Below are positions 14,261 through 20,936 of a stretch of DNA of 20,936 nucleotides, one piece after another. The stretch is taken from NCBI GenBank assembly GCA_046349635.1, contig JAXMBX010000071.1, positions 1 through 20,936 on the forward strand. The letters are read 5' to 3'. The notes under the pieces are model-generated. The model did not search any database. It worked only from the letters and a program-made list of their open reading frames with translations, and was not told the origin of the DNA. The position numbers and the translations under genes are program-made. This DNA comes from JAXMBX01 sp046349635 (lineage in GTDB: Bacteria; Planctomycetota; Planctomycetia; Planctomycetales; Planctomycetaceae). Position 1 is the first letter of the stretch. The number at the start of each line of letters is the position of its first letter.

Positions 14261-15139
14261 ATGTCTTCAGCTTTCACCAAGGGAATCATCCTCGCCGGCG
14301 GAGCCGGAACGCGCCTCCATCCGATGACGCTGTCCGTCAGCAAGCAACTGCTCCCGGTGTACGACAAGCCGATGATTTACTACCCCCTCTCTGCCCTGAT
14401 GCTGGCCGGGTTGCGGGAGATCCTGGTGATTTCCACGCCGCAGGACATCGGCAATTTCGAACGGCTTCTCGGTGACGGCTCGGACCTGGGGGTGCGATTC
14501 CAGTACGCGACTCAACCGAAGCCGGAAGGGCTCGCACAGGCGTTCATTATTGGACGCGAGTTCGTCGGGAAGGACAACGTCGCTCTGGTCCTGGGGGACA
14601 ACATTTTCTACGGGCAGGGATTTCAGCAGATGCTCGCCCGCGCGACCGCCGCACCGCATGGTGCAACGGTCTTTGCCTACCCGGTGAAGGATGCGTCCCG
14701 CTACGGCGTCGTCGAAATGAATCCCCAGGGTCAGGCAGTGAGTCTGGAAGAAAAACCCAAAGTACCGAAATCAAATCTCGCCGTGACGGGACTCTATTTC
14801 TACGACAACCAGGTGCTAGACATCGCAGCCAATCTGAAACCCTCCGCGCGGGGCGAACTGGAGATCACCGACGTCAACCGGGAGTATCTGAACCGCGGAC
14901 AGTTGCGAGTCGAATGTTTCAGCCGGGGGTTCGCCTGGCTGGACACCGGAACGCCGGAATCGCTGATCCAGGCTGCGAACTACGTGGAAGCGATCGAACA
15001 AAGGCAGGGCTTGAAAATCGCCTGCCTTGAGGAAGTGGCGTACCGCAAAGGGTTCATCACGCGCGACCAACTGGCGAAACTGGCCGGGCGGTTCAAGAAC
15101 GCCTACAGCCAGTATCTGCTGGACTTGCTCGCTGAGTAA
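14261..15139 (+). CDS. rfbA: Glucose-1-phosphate thymidylyltransferase
   Basis: 292 residues, the standard length for RfbA/RmlA. It joins dTTP and glucose 1-phosphate to give dTDP-glucose, the first step toward dTDP-L-rhamnose and other deoxysugars of surface polysaccharides. The nucleotide-binding loop KGIILAGGAGTRLHPMT (7-23), SKQLLPVYDKPMIYYPL (27-43), metal-binding LGDNIFYG (111-118), LEEKPKVPKSN, and RGFAWLDTGTPESLIQA are all intact. The C-terminus (SQYLLDLL) is also typical. The other rhamnose genes (rfbB, rfbC, rfbD) are not beside it, so it is a stand-alone gene with its own promoter in the upstream 265-base gap. Confidence 0.96.
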   Translation: MSSAFTKGIILAGGAGTRLHPMTLSVSKQLLPVYDKPMIYYPLSALMLAGLREILVISTPQDIGNFERLLGDGSDLGVRFQYATQPKPEGLAQAFIIGREFVGKDNVALVLGDNIFYGQGFQQMLARATAAPHGATVFAYPVKDASRYGVVEMNPQGQAVSLEEKPKVPKSNLAVTGLYFYDNQVLDIAANLKPSARGELEITDVNREYLNRGQLRVECFSRGFAWLDTGTPESLIQAANYVEAIEQRQGLKIACLEEVAYRKGFITRDQLAKLAGRFKNAYSQYLLDLLAE

Positions 15140-15156
15140 ACCTTACTGTGTCGATC

Positions 15157-16278
15157 CTATCGCGATTCGGCGACGAGGTATTTCTTGACGAACGCCTCGT
15201 CGAGGTTGATCCCCAGGCCGGGCCCTTCGGGGACGGTGATATAGCCATCGACAGCCTGCACCTTCTCGTGCGTCAGGTCATTCCGCAGCGGGGAATCCTC
15301 CACGCAGTCCTCGAACAGGAAGGCATCACGGCAGGTCGAAAGCCAGTGGATGCTCGCGGCCACGGTAATCGGGCTGGTATAGCAGTGGTTGCACAGCCGG
15401 GCACCGATTTCTTCCACACGGCGGCGAATATACGCGGAGTCCGTGAACCCGTTGCGGGAGAGATCGACCTGGTAGACATCCAAAGCGTGGCGGTCGATGA
15501 AGGGACGGAAGGATTCGCGGCCACATTCTCCTTCGCCGGATGCAATCGGAACGGGAGAACGATCCCGCAGCCAGACGTAACCTTCCACGTCATCCTCGCG
15601 GAGCGGTTCCTCCAGCCAACCGATGTTGTAGTCCGCGAACTTCTGTGCCCGGCTTAACGCGGTCCGGGCATCCCAGACGCAACCGGCATCAATCAGTAGA
15701 GTTGAGTTGTCTCCCACTCCTGCGCGGGCACCACGGACGAGATCGAGATCGACCGCCTCATCGGGGCCCATCGGCTCCCAGCCGAATTTGACCGCCTTGT
15801 AACCCTTCGCGATCCACTTCTGGCCGATCTCTTTGGTCGCATTGCCGTCCTTGCCGAACAGGATGGAAGCATACGCCTTGATTTTGGGATGAATCGCTCC
15901 GCCGAGCAGGCGATGGATCGGCTGTTGAAAGGCCTTTCCTTTCAGATCCCACAGCGCGAGATCGACCGCGGCCATCGCGGTGATCGTCACGCCGGTCCGC
16001 CCATAGTACATGGTGCGGCGGTACATCTTCTGCCAGAGGCGTTCGTGTTCGAGAGGATTCTCCCCCACGAGCAATTCCCGCAGGCCGCACGCGATATTGT
16101 GGCTGAAGGGAGCGTCGAAGATCGCCTTCACGACTTCGGGAGACGAATCCGCTTCGCCGATCCCTTCGAGGCCGCATTCGGTCCGGATGCGGACGATAAT
16201 CGCATCCTGACTGCTGGCGGTTTTGGCCGTGACGGAGGGGATGCGCAAAATCTGGCAGACGACTTCTTTAATCTTCAT
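15157..16278 (-). CDS. Mandelate racemase/muconate lactonizing enzyme family protein (enolase superfamily)
   Basis: 373 residues, normal length. The N-terminal capping domain (1-125) is followed by a TIM barrel. Three metal ligands are in place: D197 (LLIDAG), E223 (WLEEPL) and E249 (ASGEGECG). K164 (KAVKFGW) is the first barrel Lys, but the usual second Lys of the K-x-K motif is Gly166. H298 (CNHCY) with D272 (YQVDLSRNG) can form the His-Asp dyad of the mandelate racemase subgroup, so a sugar-acid dehydratase or lactone cycloisomerase is the likely type. The substrate is unknown. It starts 25 bases after the stop of the methyltransferase on the same strand, probably as one operon, and converges with rfbA at the other end. 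Confidence 0.87.
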   Translation of the reverse strand: MKIKEVVCQILRIPSVTAKTASSQDAIIVRIRTECGLEGIGEADSSPEVVKAIFDAPFSHNIACGLRELLVGENPLEHERLWQKMYRRTMYYGRTGVTITAMAAVDLALWDLKGKAFQQPIHRLLGGAIHPKIKAYASILFGKDGNATKEIGQKWIAKGYKAVKFGWEPMGPDEAVDLDLVRGARAGVGDNSTLLIDAGCVWDARTALSRAQKFADYNIGWLEEPLREDDVEGYVWLRDRSPVPIASGEGECGRESFRPFIDRHALDVYQVDLSRNGFTDSAYIRRRVEEIGARLCNHCYTSPITVAASIHWLSTCRDAFLFEDCVEDSPLRNDLTHEKVQAVDGYITVPEGPGLGINLDEAFVKKYLVAESR

Positions 16279-16303
16279 CGCGGTTGGCTCTTTCGTTGTT
16301 GTT

Positions 16304-17020
16304 TTATCGTCCCTTGATCGCGCCGAAGGCGGCGAAGACGTTCACCTTGTGCAGGATTTCGATGGATTCAAAGCCGACCTGGCTCAGGAGATTGAGCTGA
16401 AAAGTCAGCGGCTTGGGGGTGTCTTCCTTACGGACGTAGTCAAACACGGTCTCGCGATACTCCGGCCCTTTGAAGGCGGTCAGATACTTCCCCCAATGGT
16501 CCCACATTTTTTCCTGCAGGACCGGGTGTTGCTGCTCAATCAGGTCGCAGACCCAGAACGATCCCCCCGGTTTGAGGCTCGCATAAATCTTGCGAAACAT
16601 CGCTTCCCACTCGGCATCGGTCCGCAAGTGGTGCAGCGTGGCGGCAGCCATCAGGATATCGAATCGGTTCTCACCAAGTTCGACTTCCCGCATGTCTCCC
16701 TGGAGAATTTTCACGGTCCCCGCGGTTTCAGGAGCGACCCGCTCTTCGGCTTTTTCCAGCATCGCCTTACTGAGGTCGATCAACGTCACATTGAAATTCG
16801 GAATCCGTTGGAGCAAGCGCAACGTGTAATTTCCCGCTCCGCAACCGATGTCGCAGACTTCTTTTGCATCGGGGTTCACGCAGGAAGCGGCTTCAGTGAG
16901 GAGGTCCAGCATCAGCCGGGCGTCGGTAATCGCGACCTGCCCCGTTTCCAGATTGGAAAACCGTTCCACTTCATTATCGAACCGGGCTTCGATCTCCTGC
17001 ACGCTCATTTTTTCAGACAT
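16304..17020 (-). CDS. Class I SAM-dependent methyltransferase
   Basis: 238 residues from ATG 17020. I chose this start over the upstream in-frame one at 17047 because AGGAAA (coding strand, 17025-17030) sits just before it. Motifs: VCDIGCGAGNYT (55-66, SAM loop), LIDLSKAMLEKA (80-91, acidic ribose-binding residue D82), LQGDMREVEL (106-115), AAATLHHL (125-132, post-motif II) and LKPGGSFWVCDLIEQQHP. The 'LHHL' and 'LKPGG' set is that of small-molecule methyltransferases such as UbiE-like and sugar or natural-product methylases; a tRNA or protein target cannot be excluded. It is the first gene of a probable two-gene operon with the enolase-superfamily enzyme. Confidence 0.86.
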   Translation of the reverse strand: MSEKMSVQEIEARFDNEVERFSNLETGQVAITDARLMLDLLTEAASCVNPDAKEVCDIGCGAGNYTLRLLQRIPNFNVTLIDLSKAMLEKAEERVAPETAGTVKILQGDMREVELGENRFDILMAAATLHHLRTDAEWEAMFRKIYASLKPGGSFWVCDLIEQQHPVLQEKMWDHWGKYLTAFKGPEYRETVFDYVRKEDTPKPLTFQLNLLSQVGFESIEILHKVNVFAAFGAIKGR

Positions 17021-17024
17021 AACG

Positions 17025-17030
17025 TTTCCT
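17025..17030 (-). promoter_or_regulatory. Ribosome binding site of the methyltransferase gene
   Basis: AGGAAA on the coding strand, with four bases to ATG 17020 (six from the AGGA core). It decides for this start over the in-frame codon at 17047. Confidence 0.5.
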
Positions 17031-17047
17031 GTAACGACACCGAACAT

Positions 17048-17241
17048 TCACAAACCAGATTCCAAGTCACGCCAATTCTATCATCCCGGCCTTTTCTCTT
17101 CATCCGAACCGCGGTTTTCCATCGCCGCAAAAAACGCTCGTTCCCGACAGAATTTTTCTTTCATTTTTTATCCGAACCTTAATAAGATGGCGGCTCACAT
17201 CATGACTCATTTCACAACTAACCCGTCAGGAGACGACCGAC
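17048..17241. promoter_or_regulatory. AT-rich divergent intergenic region
   Basis: About 190 bases between the methyltransferase (-) and the 179-residue protein (+). It contains an AT-rich tract at 17150-17185 with TAATAA at 17180-17185, a possible -10 element for the rightward genes. No good -35 partner is seen at the usual distance, so this is only a candidate. Confidence 0.25.
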
Positions 17242-17781
17242 ATGGGTGCGCAACTCTGGCATCATGAAACACCCTGGAACGACGATCCCGCGACAGCTCT
17301 GCAAACGCTGCAGGCGGAATTCGCTCCGCCCGATGTCGTCGCTGAATTGATCCAGAATCAGTTAAAAGGCCAACGTGAACACGCGCAATTCCTGGTCGAA
17401 GATGGAGATGAATTCGGTCTGCTTGAAGACGTACGCCTGATCATTTCGTATCTGGAGCAGATTTCCAAACTTCCCGTCCCTAACGATCCTGCCTCAAGAG
17501 TCGCGCTAGTGCGCAATATCCATAACAGGCAAGGAGACGAAGTGGGGAATGTTCTCGACGTTCTGGGCACATCCGACAGCCGTGAGCATCGGCACGCTCA
17601 GATTCTGACCCCCGAAGAGATCCAGAAGTTCTGCAGTACTTCGCAGCCCACCAAAGCACAAGCTATGGAAGCGATCTCTAACATCAACACAGATCTCGAT
17701 AGAGCTGAAGCGGTCTGCTTCCCGTTCTACGAGGGGGGTTCTCCGACCGGATGGCACTTTGTGGGAAACACTGCCGACTGA
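17242..17781 (+). CDS. Hypothetical protein opening MGAQLW
   Basis: 179 residues with a strong Shine-Dalgarno sequence (AGGAGA at 17228-17233) eight bases before the ATG. I do not recognise a named family. It is acidic and soluble, with no signal peptide or membrane helix. Visible segments are MGAQLWHHETPWNDDPATAL at the start, a helical middle (ISYLEQISKLPVPNDPASRV), GNVLDVLGTSD, a helix-rich stretch (LTPEEIQKFCSTSQPTKAQA), and CFPFYEGGSPTGWHFVGNT at the end, which looks like a beta-hairpin. GC content drops to about 48-55% in the two lines I counted (17521-17580 and 17641-17700), lower than the 65% counted at 8221-8280. It is followed 52 bases later by a DUF1444-like gene on the same strand, so the two probably belong together. 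Confidence 0.72.
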   Translation: MGAQLWHHETPWNDDPATALQTLQAEFAPPDVVAELIQNQLKGQREHAQFLVEDGDEFGLLEDVRLIISYLEQISKLPVPNDPASRVALVRNIHNRQGDEVGNVLDVLGTSDSREHRHAQILTPEEIQKFCSTSQPTKAQAMEAISNINTDLDRAEAVCFPFYEGGSPTGWHFVGNTAD

Positions 17782-17823
17782 ACCCCGCTGTCAGCCTGAT
17801 TCTCCATCACTACTTCGCAGAGC

Positions 17824-17828
17824 AGGAG
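17824..17828 (+). promoter_or_regulatory. Ribosome binding site deciding a GTG start
   Basis: AGGAG ends five bases before GTG 17834. It places the start of the DUF1444-like gene after the stop of the preceding gene, rather than at the longer in-frame TTG 17759, which would overlap it. Confidence 0.55.
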
Positions 17829-17833
17829 CAACC

Positions 17834-19066
17834 GTGAATTTCTTCAGCCGTTTTTTCGGGCCGCCGTCACGCGACGCCTTTGCCGCCATTGTCTTGAAGT
17901 GTCTGCGCCAGGTCGGAGATGACCGTGTGGGGGTTTACGACAAGGCAGAATCGCGGCTCGTTTTCACGCGGGATGGAAAAGAGGCCGGCAGCATGAGTCT
18001 GCCGAATCTGCATCTGGAGTACTGCAACCTCCCGCGGAACATGCGCAACAAGTGGCTGCGGCAGGTGATGGTGGGAATGGCGAATCCAATGGAGATTCCG
18101 GAGGACTTCGAAGATGTCAAACCCGATCTGTATCCCTCCGTCCGCACCAGAAGTACGCTGGCCTTCATGGCACTCGATGCGGAATTGCGAGGTGAAGGAG
18201 CGCTGGACGTGCCTGTGCTCCCTCTCTCTGACCATCTGGAAACGATCCTCGTCTATGACTTGCCTTCCACGGTGCAATTCGTCGCCGCGGACCACCTCGA
18301 AAAGTGGGGAGTGACCCTCTACGAAGCCTATGAAGTCGCGCTGCAGAATCTCAAGGAGAAACCAGCCAACGTGGGGGTCGCGAAGAATAAAGATGACAGG
18401 GAATTACTTTATCTGATTAGCAATGGAGACAGTTTCGATGCGACCAGAATGCTGGACCTGGCAAAGATTTCCAGGATGACCTTTAGCGGCCTGCCGGTGG
18501 CTCTGCCGATCACGCGGGACTGCCTGATGATCACGGGATCGGAAGACGAAGAAGGGCTCGCGTTGATGTTGGCCTATGCAACTCAGGATCAATCCTCTCC
18601 CCGCCCCATCTCCCGATTCCTGCACATCCTGATGGATGACGATTGGCAGACTTGGTCACCTCCCGAGACCAGCCCCAGCTTTGAGGGCTTTCGGATGCTC
18701 AGCCTGGGGGAGCGATATGGAGACTACGAGGAACAAAAACGGTTGCTCGACCTGCTCCACGAGAAACAGGATGTCGATGTTTTCGCCGCCACGTTCATGA
18801 CCAGAGAACACGAAGGGAAGACGGTCTCCTTCGGCGTGTGGACCGAGAACATGCCGATCTGGCTGCCGGAAACGGAATACATCGGATTTTTGACGCGAGA
18901 AAAGGATTTAGTTGGGTTTGTGCCATGGGACCGGGCCAGGAAAGTTCTCGGATCGAAAATGGAATGCCTCCCCTATCACCCTCCGCGCTGGCTGGTGAAT
19001 GGATTCCCGAGTGAACAGGAGTTCGCGGAACTGAAACCGGAAGTCTGGCCCAATTCGACAAATTGA
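17834..19066 (+). CDS. DUF1444-like protein
   Basis: 410 residues from GTG 17834, supported by AGGAG five bases upstream; the open frame extends to TTG 17759 but that start would overlap the gene before. It begins NFFSRFFGPPSRDAFA. The part from about 100 to 200 (YPSVRTRSTLAF, ILVYDLPSTVQFVAADHLEK, WGVTLYEAYEVALQNLKEKP) resembles DUF1444 (YtpQ) proteins, whose role is not established. The C-terminal half (about 270-410) has HILMDDDWQTW, FATFMT-like strands and GFVPWDRARKVLG, which I do not recognise. No signal peptide or membrane helix is seen, so it is probably cytoplasmic. It pairs with the 179-residue protein upstream and converges with the phosphatase-fold gene. Confidence 0.72.
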   Translation: MNFFSRFFGPPSRDAFAAIVLKCLRQVGDDRVGVYDKAESRLVFTRDGKEAGSMSLPNLHLEYCNLPRNMRNKWLRQVMVGMANPMEIPEDFEDVKPDLYPSVRTRSTLAFMALDAELRGEGALDVPVLPLSDHLETILVYDLPSTVQFVAADHLEKWGVTLYEAYEVALQNLKEKPANVGVAKNKDDRELLYLISNGDSFDATRMLDLAKISRMTFSGLPVALPITRDCLMITGSEDEEGLALMLAYATQDQSSPRPISRFLHILMDDDWQTWSPPETSPSFEGFRMLSLGERYGDYEEQKRLLDLLHEKQDVDVFAATFMTREHEGKTVSFGVWTENMPIWLPETEYIGFLTREKDLVGFVPWDRARKVLGSKMECLPYHPPRWLVNGFPSEQEFAELKPEVWPNSTN

Positions 19067-19114
19067 GGAACACAAGCACCTCAAAATTGTTCGAGGCCTC
19101 GTGAGCATTTCCAC

Positions 19115-20083
19115 TTACCGGGCTGCGGTCTCCAGCACCTGCATCCGGTGGTCGCTGACATGGGTGCTGATAAGGCGGTATTCCAACGCGACCACGCGCG
19201 GGCCGAGGATGCATTGGTCAATCCCCCACATCGGAATGAAGTAGATCCATTCCAGCGGCGGAAATGTTTTCCCGGCCCCGGGCCAGCAGACCGGCCAGGT
19301 GTAGGACCAGCCCGAGCCGGCCTCATCGTAGGCATGGCGATAACCAGTCGGCAGACGGCACAACTGCCGCGACAAGCGCGGGGCGTTCAAATCCCCGACA
19401 ACGAAATCGGGTTGATTGACCCGCACCAGTTCGACGAGTTCCTTGAGGACACCATCGCGCGGGATCCGGATATCGGAAGGCATGTCTGCCGCGAGAACCT
19501 TCCATTCCCGTCCGGCGAATTCCCACCGGACGAGATGCGCGATCCCCTGCGAAATCGTCAGCGGTTCCACCCGAAACAGCCGTCCCCGTGCCAGGACGAT
19601 CATGTTGGAGATTCGCAGCGACGTGTATTCCACCCCCAGCTTGCGAATCACTCCCGAGGCCTTCGTCCGGGGATGAACTTCCGAGAGGACGACCAAGTCC
19701 GGCTGAAGAGGCAGAAATTCCTCCATCAACCGGTCCCAGCGGACCCGGGTCCCCATCACGTTCCAGTGAATCAGCTTCAGAGGTGTTCCTGAGTGGGCCT
19801 GGGCAGGGGGGGTGGTCCAGTGGTTTTCCACACACCCTACGACCAGCAGGGGGAGCAGAGCCGCCACAGCCCAATGGCGGTACGGGCGTTTCCGCCACCC
19901 GAGATAAAGCATCACCCCCATTAGAGTCAGGAACATCAGAGGCGAGGGAAAATAGAACGCCAGGCCGGTCAGCCAGCAAAGATCCCGAAAGATCTGGCCG
20001 ATGATCCAGACCGCGAACAGTACAGCTACCCACCCGTTCAGGCTCCGCGATCGTTCCAGGACGAACTTTGTAACCTTCGACAT
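19115..20083 (-). CDS. Membrane-anchored endonuclease/exonuclease/phosphatase-fold protein
   Basis: 322 residues. Two to three helices fill the first 85 residues (about 17-34, 47-62 and 71-85), then a catalytic domain lies on the far side of the membrane. Catalytic motifs are KLIHWNVMG (N108), DLVVLSEVHP (E135), DFVVGDLNAP (D231, N233) and STHVSDHRMQ (D311, H312), a complete metal-dependent phosphodiesterase set as in DNase I, exonuclease III and sphingomyelinases. The usual His in the middle of the domain (as in 'H-x-x-x') was not located with confidence. The membrane anchor suggests action on a phospholipid, nucleotide or envelope phosphoester rather than genomic DNA. It is transcribed away from the DUF1501 gene and converges with the DUF1444-like gene; the gap holds only a 10-base palindrome (19092-19101). 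Confidence 0.85.
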   Translation of the reverse strand: MSKVTKFVLERSRSLNGWVAVLFAVWIIGQIFRDLCWLTGLAFYFPSPLMFLTLMGVMLYLGWRKRPYRHWAVAALLPLLVVGCVENHWTTPPAQAHSGTPLKLIHWNVMGTRVRWDRLMEEFLPLQPDLVVLSEVHPRTKASGVIRKLGVEYTSLRISNMIVLARGRLFRVEPLTISQGIAHLVRWEFAGREWKVLAADMPSDIRIPRDGVLKELVELVRVNQPDFVVGDLNAPRLSRQLCRLPTGYRHAYDEAGSGWSYTWPVCWPGAGKTFPPLEWIYFIPMWGIDQCILGPRVVALEYRLISTHVSDHRMQVLETAAR

Positions 20084-20380
20084 CTGCAGCAGTTAAGCCC
20101 TTCGACTCGCCGTATTTGCCTGCCGACCGCTCCTCACTCCGAACATCGACGTGACCGCCGGTAGTCTTGTGGATCTTACCCCATCAGGGGCTTGGCCTTG
20201 AGTCCACCTGCCGATTACATCAAGATATCTCCATAAGTCTTCACAAAAGAGGTTTAGTGCCTGTCGTGGCATTGTGCGCGGAAAATCCTGCGACATTGTC
20301 GCGACACAAAAACCGTGACGGCTTCGATTCTTAACAATCGAGATCCCTGCAGGATGCACGGAACGACGAGGAGGGGGAGC
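20084..20380. promoter_or_regulatory. Divergent intergenic region with short inverted repeats
   Basis: 297 bases between the phosphatase-fold gene (-) and the DUF1501 gene (+); it should hold both promoters. Two short inverted repeats are visible: GCGAC-ATT-GTCGC at 20290-20302 and CGATT-CTTAAC-AATCG at 20325-20340. Neither has a T-run. No convincing -35/-10 pair was found, and the small minus-strand frame across it looks spurious. Confidence 0.3.
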
Positions 20381-20936
20381 ATGCTACGCATAGACGCCGG
20401 GCAAACGGGAGCATATTGCGACGGCATGACCCGCCGCAGCTTCGTCCAGTTAGGCGTGGCCGGGATGGCTTCCCTGGGCCTGCCCCAACTCCTCCGGGCG
20501 AAGGAATCTTCGCAGCAGGCGACCGGTGTCAAAAAGCCCACCTCCGTTATTCTCATTTGGTTGGACGGCGGACCCAGCCACCTCGACCTGTATGACCTCA
20601 AGCCGGAAGCCCCCGCCGAATACCGCGGCCTGTGGAATCCGATTCATACGAACGTCCCCGGCTTCGACATCACCGAACTCTTTCCGAAGCAGGCCCAGCA
20701 CGCCGACAAGTTCTCGATCGTCCGCTCCTTGCAGCATCACACGGGGGATCACTTTGCCGGTGCCCACCGGATGCTGACGACCAAGGATATGGGGGTCGGT
20801 GGGAATACCACCGCGACGAAATTCCCGTCGCTCGGCTCATTCGCAGCGAAACACCTCGGGGCCCGCCAACCGGGGATGCCCGCCTACGTCGGCATCCCCT
20901 ACGCCGCCAGCGTCGGATTAAATCCCGGCTACTTCG
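20381..20936 (+). CDS. DUF1501 domain-containing protein (partial, runs off the window)
   Basis: The first 185 residues are present from ATG 20381, preceded by a purine-rich GAGGAGGGGG. The leader has MTRRSFVQLGVAGMASLGLP, a twin-arginine-like export signal. Next come SVILIWLDGGPSHLDLYDLK (about 54-73), FPKQAQHADKFSIVRSL, HHTGDHFAGAHRMLT and a segment ending with GIPYAASVGLNPGYF. This is the DUF1501 family, an alkaline-phosphatase/sulfatase-like fold that is abundant in planctomycetes and often encoded next to DUF1549/DUF1553 cytochrome-type proteins; that partner would be outside the window. The coding strand carries more C than G in three 56-60-base lines I counted, unlike the other genes sampled here. 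Function is unknown. Confidence 0.9.
   Translation, partial: MLRIDAGQTGAYCDGMTRRSFVQLGVAGMASLGLPQLLRAKESSQQATGVKKPTSVILIWLDGGPSHLDLYDLKPEAPAEYRGLWNPIHTNVPGFDITELFPKQAQHADKFSIVRSLQHHTGDHFAGAHRMLTTKDMGVGGNTTATKFPSLGSFAAKHLGARQPGMPAYVGIPYAASVGLNPGYF

Noticed and set aside
15148..15657. 169-residue plus-strand frame after rfbA
   Set aside because: It is antisense to the enolase-superfamily gene with its complete metal ligands.
16223..17182. 319-residue plus-strand frame
   Set aside because: It is antisense to the methyltransferase gene, whose SAM-binding motifs are intact; the peptide looks like a mirror frame.
19092..19101. Palindrome CGAGGCCTCG between converging genes as a terminator
   Set aside because: It has no loop and no T-run, so it does not form a normal intrinsic terminator.
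20093..20359. 88-residue minus-strand frame upstream of the DUF1501 gene
   Set aside because: No motif or ribosome binding site, and it fills a divergent promoter region.

Overview
The window looks like chromosomal DNA of a planctomycete (Planctomycetota, probably order Planctomycetales). It is GC-rich, roughly 60% by eye. Signs of the group are a DUF1501 protein with a twin-arginine-like leader, a secreted PQQ-type beta-propeller opening with W-x-R-F-R-G-P-N-G-S-G, an N-terminal extracellular motif of the LExxExRLLL type, and a VWA/glutamine-amidotransferase-like membrane protein followed by a DUF4175-like protein and a Gln-rich secreted protein. I could not name the genus. I saw no rRNA, tRNA, CRISPR array, transposase or phage gene.

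Layout. Positions 1-118 are the tail of an ABC-transporter permease. Positions 213-3064 (+) hold a secreted beta-propeller protein, a ligase-associated DNA exonuclease that starts on a TTG overlapping the previous stop, and an Alr4036-type FMN-binding oxidase. Positions 3152-10259 (+) form a cell-envelope block of three genes: the VWA/amidotransferase-like membrane protein, a very large DUF4175-like coiled-coil membrane protein, and a Gln-rich secreted protein. The DUF4175-like gene is split into two reading frames by what look like two single-base insertions near 6390 and 6461. Positions 10296-12085 (+) hold an RsuA/RluB-type pseudouridine synthase whose stop overlaps the start of a PyrK-like 2Fe-2S/FAD subunit.

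Positions 12100-13995 (-) hold a five-helix membrane protein and an exported protein with a transglutaminase-like Cys/His/Asp triad. rfbA (14261-15139, +) stands alone. Positions 15157-17020 (-) are a short operon of a SAM methyltransferase followed by an enolase-superfamily enzyme. Positions 17242-19066 (+) are a pair of poorly known genes, the second DUF1444-like. Positions 19115-20083 (-) encode a membrane-anchored endonuclease/exonuclease/phosphatase-fold protein. The window ends inside a DUF1501 gene that starts at 20381.

Most genes are housekeeping or typical planctomycete genes. The stretches most worth a second look are the envelope block with its double frameshift, the transglutaminase-like protein, and the 17242-19066 pair. 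I found no clear sign of a defence island or mobile element.
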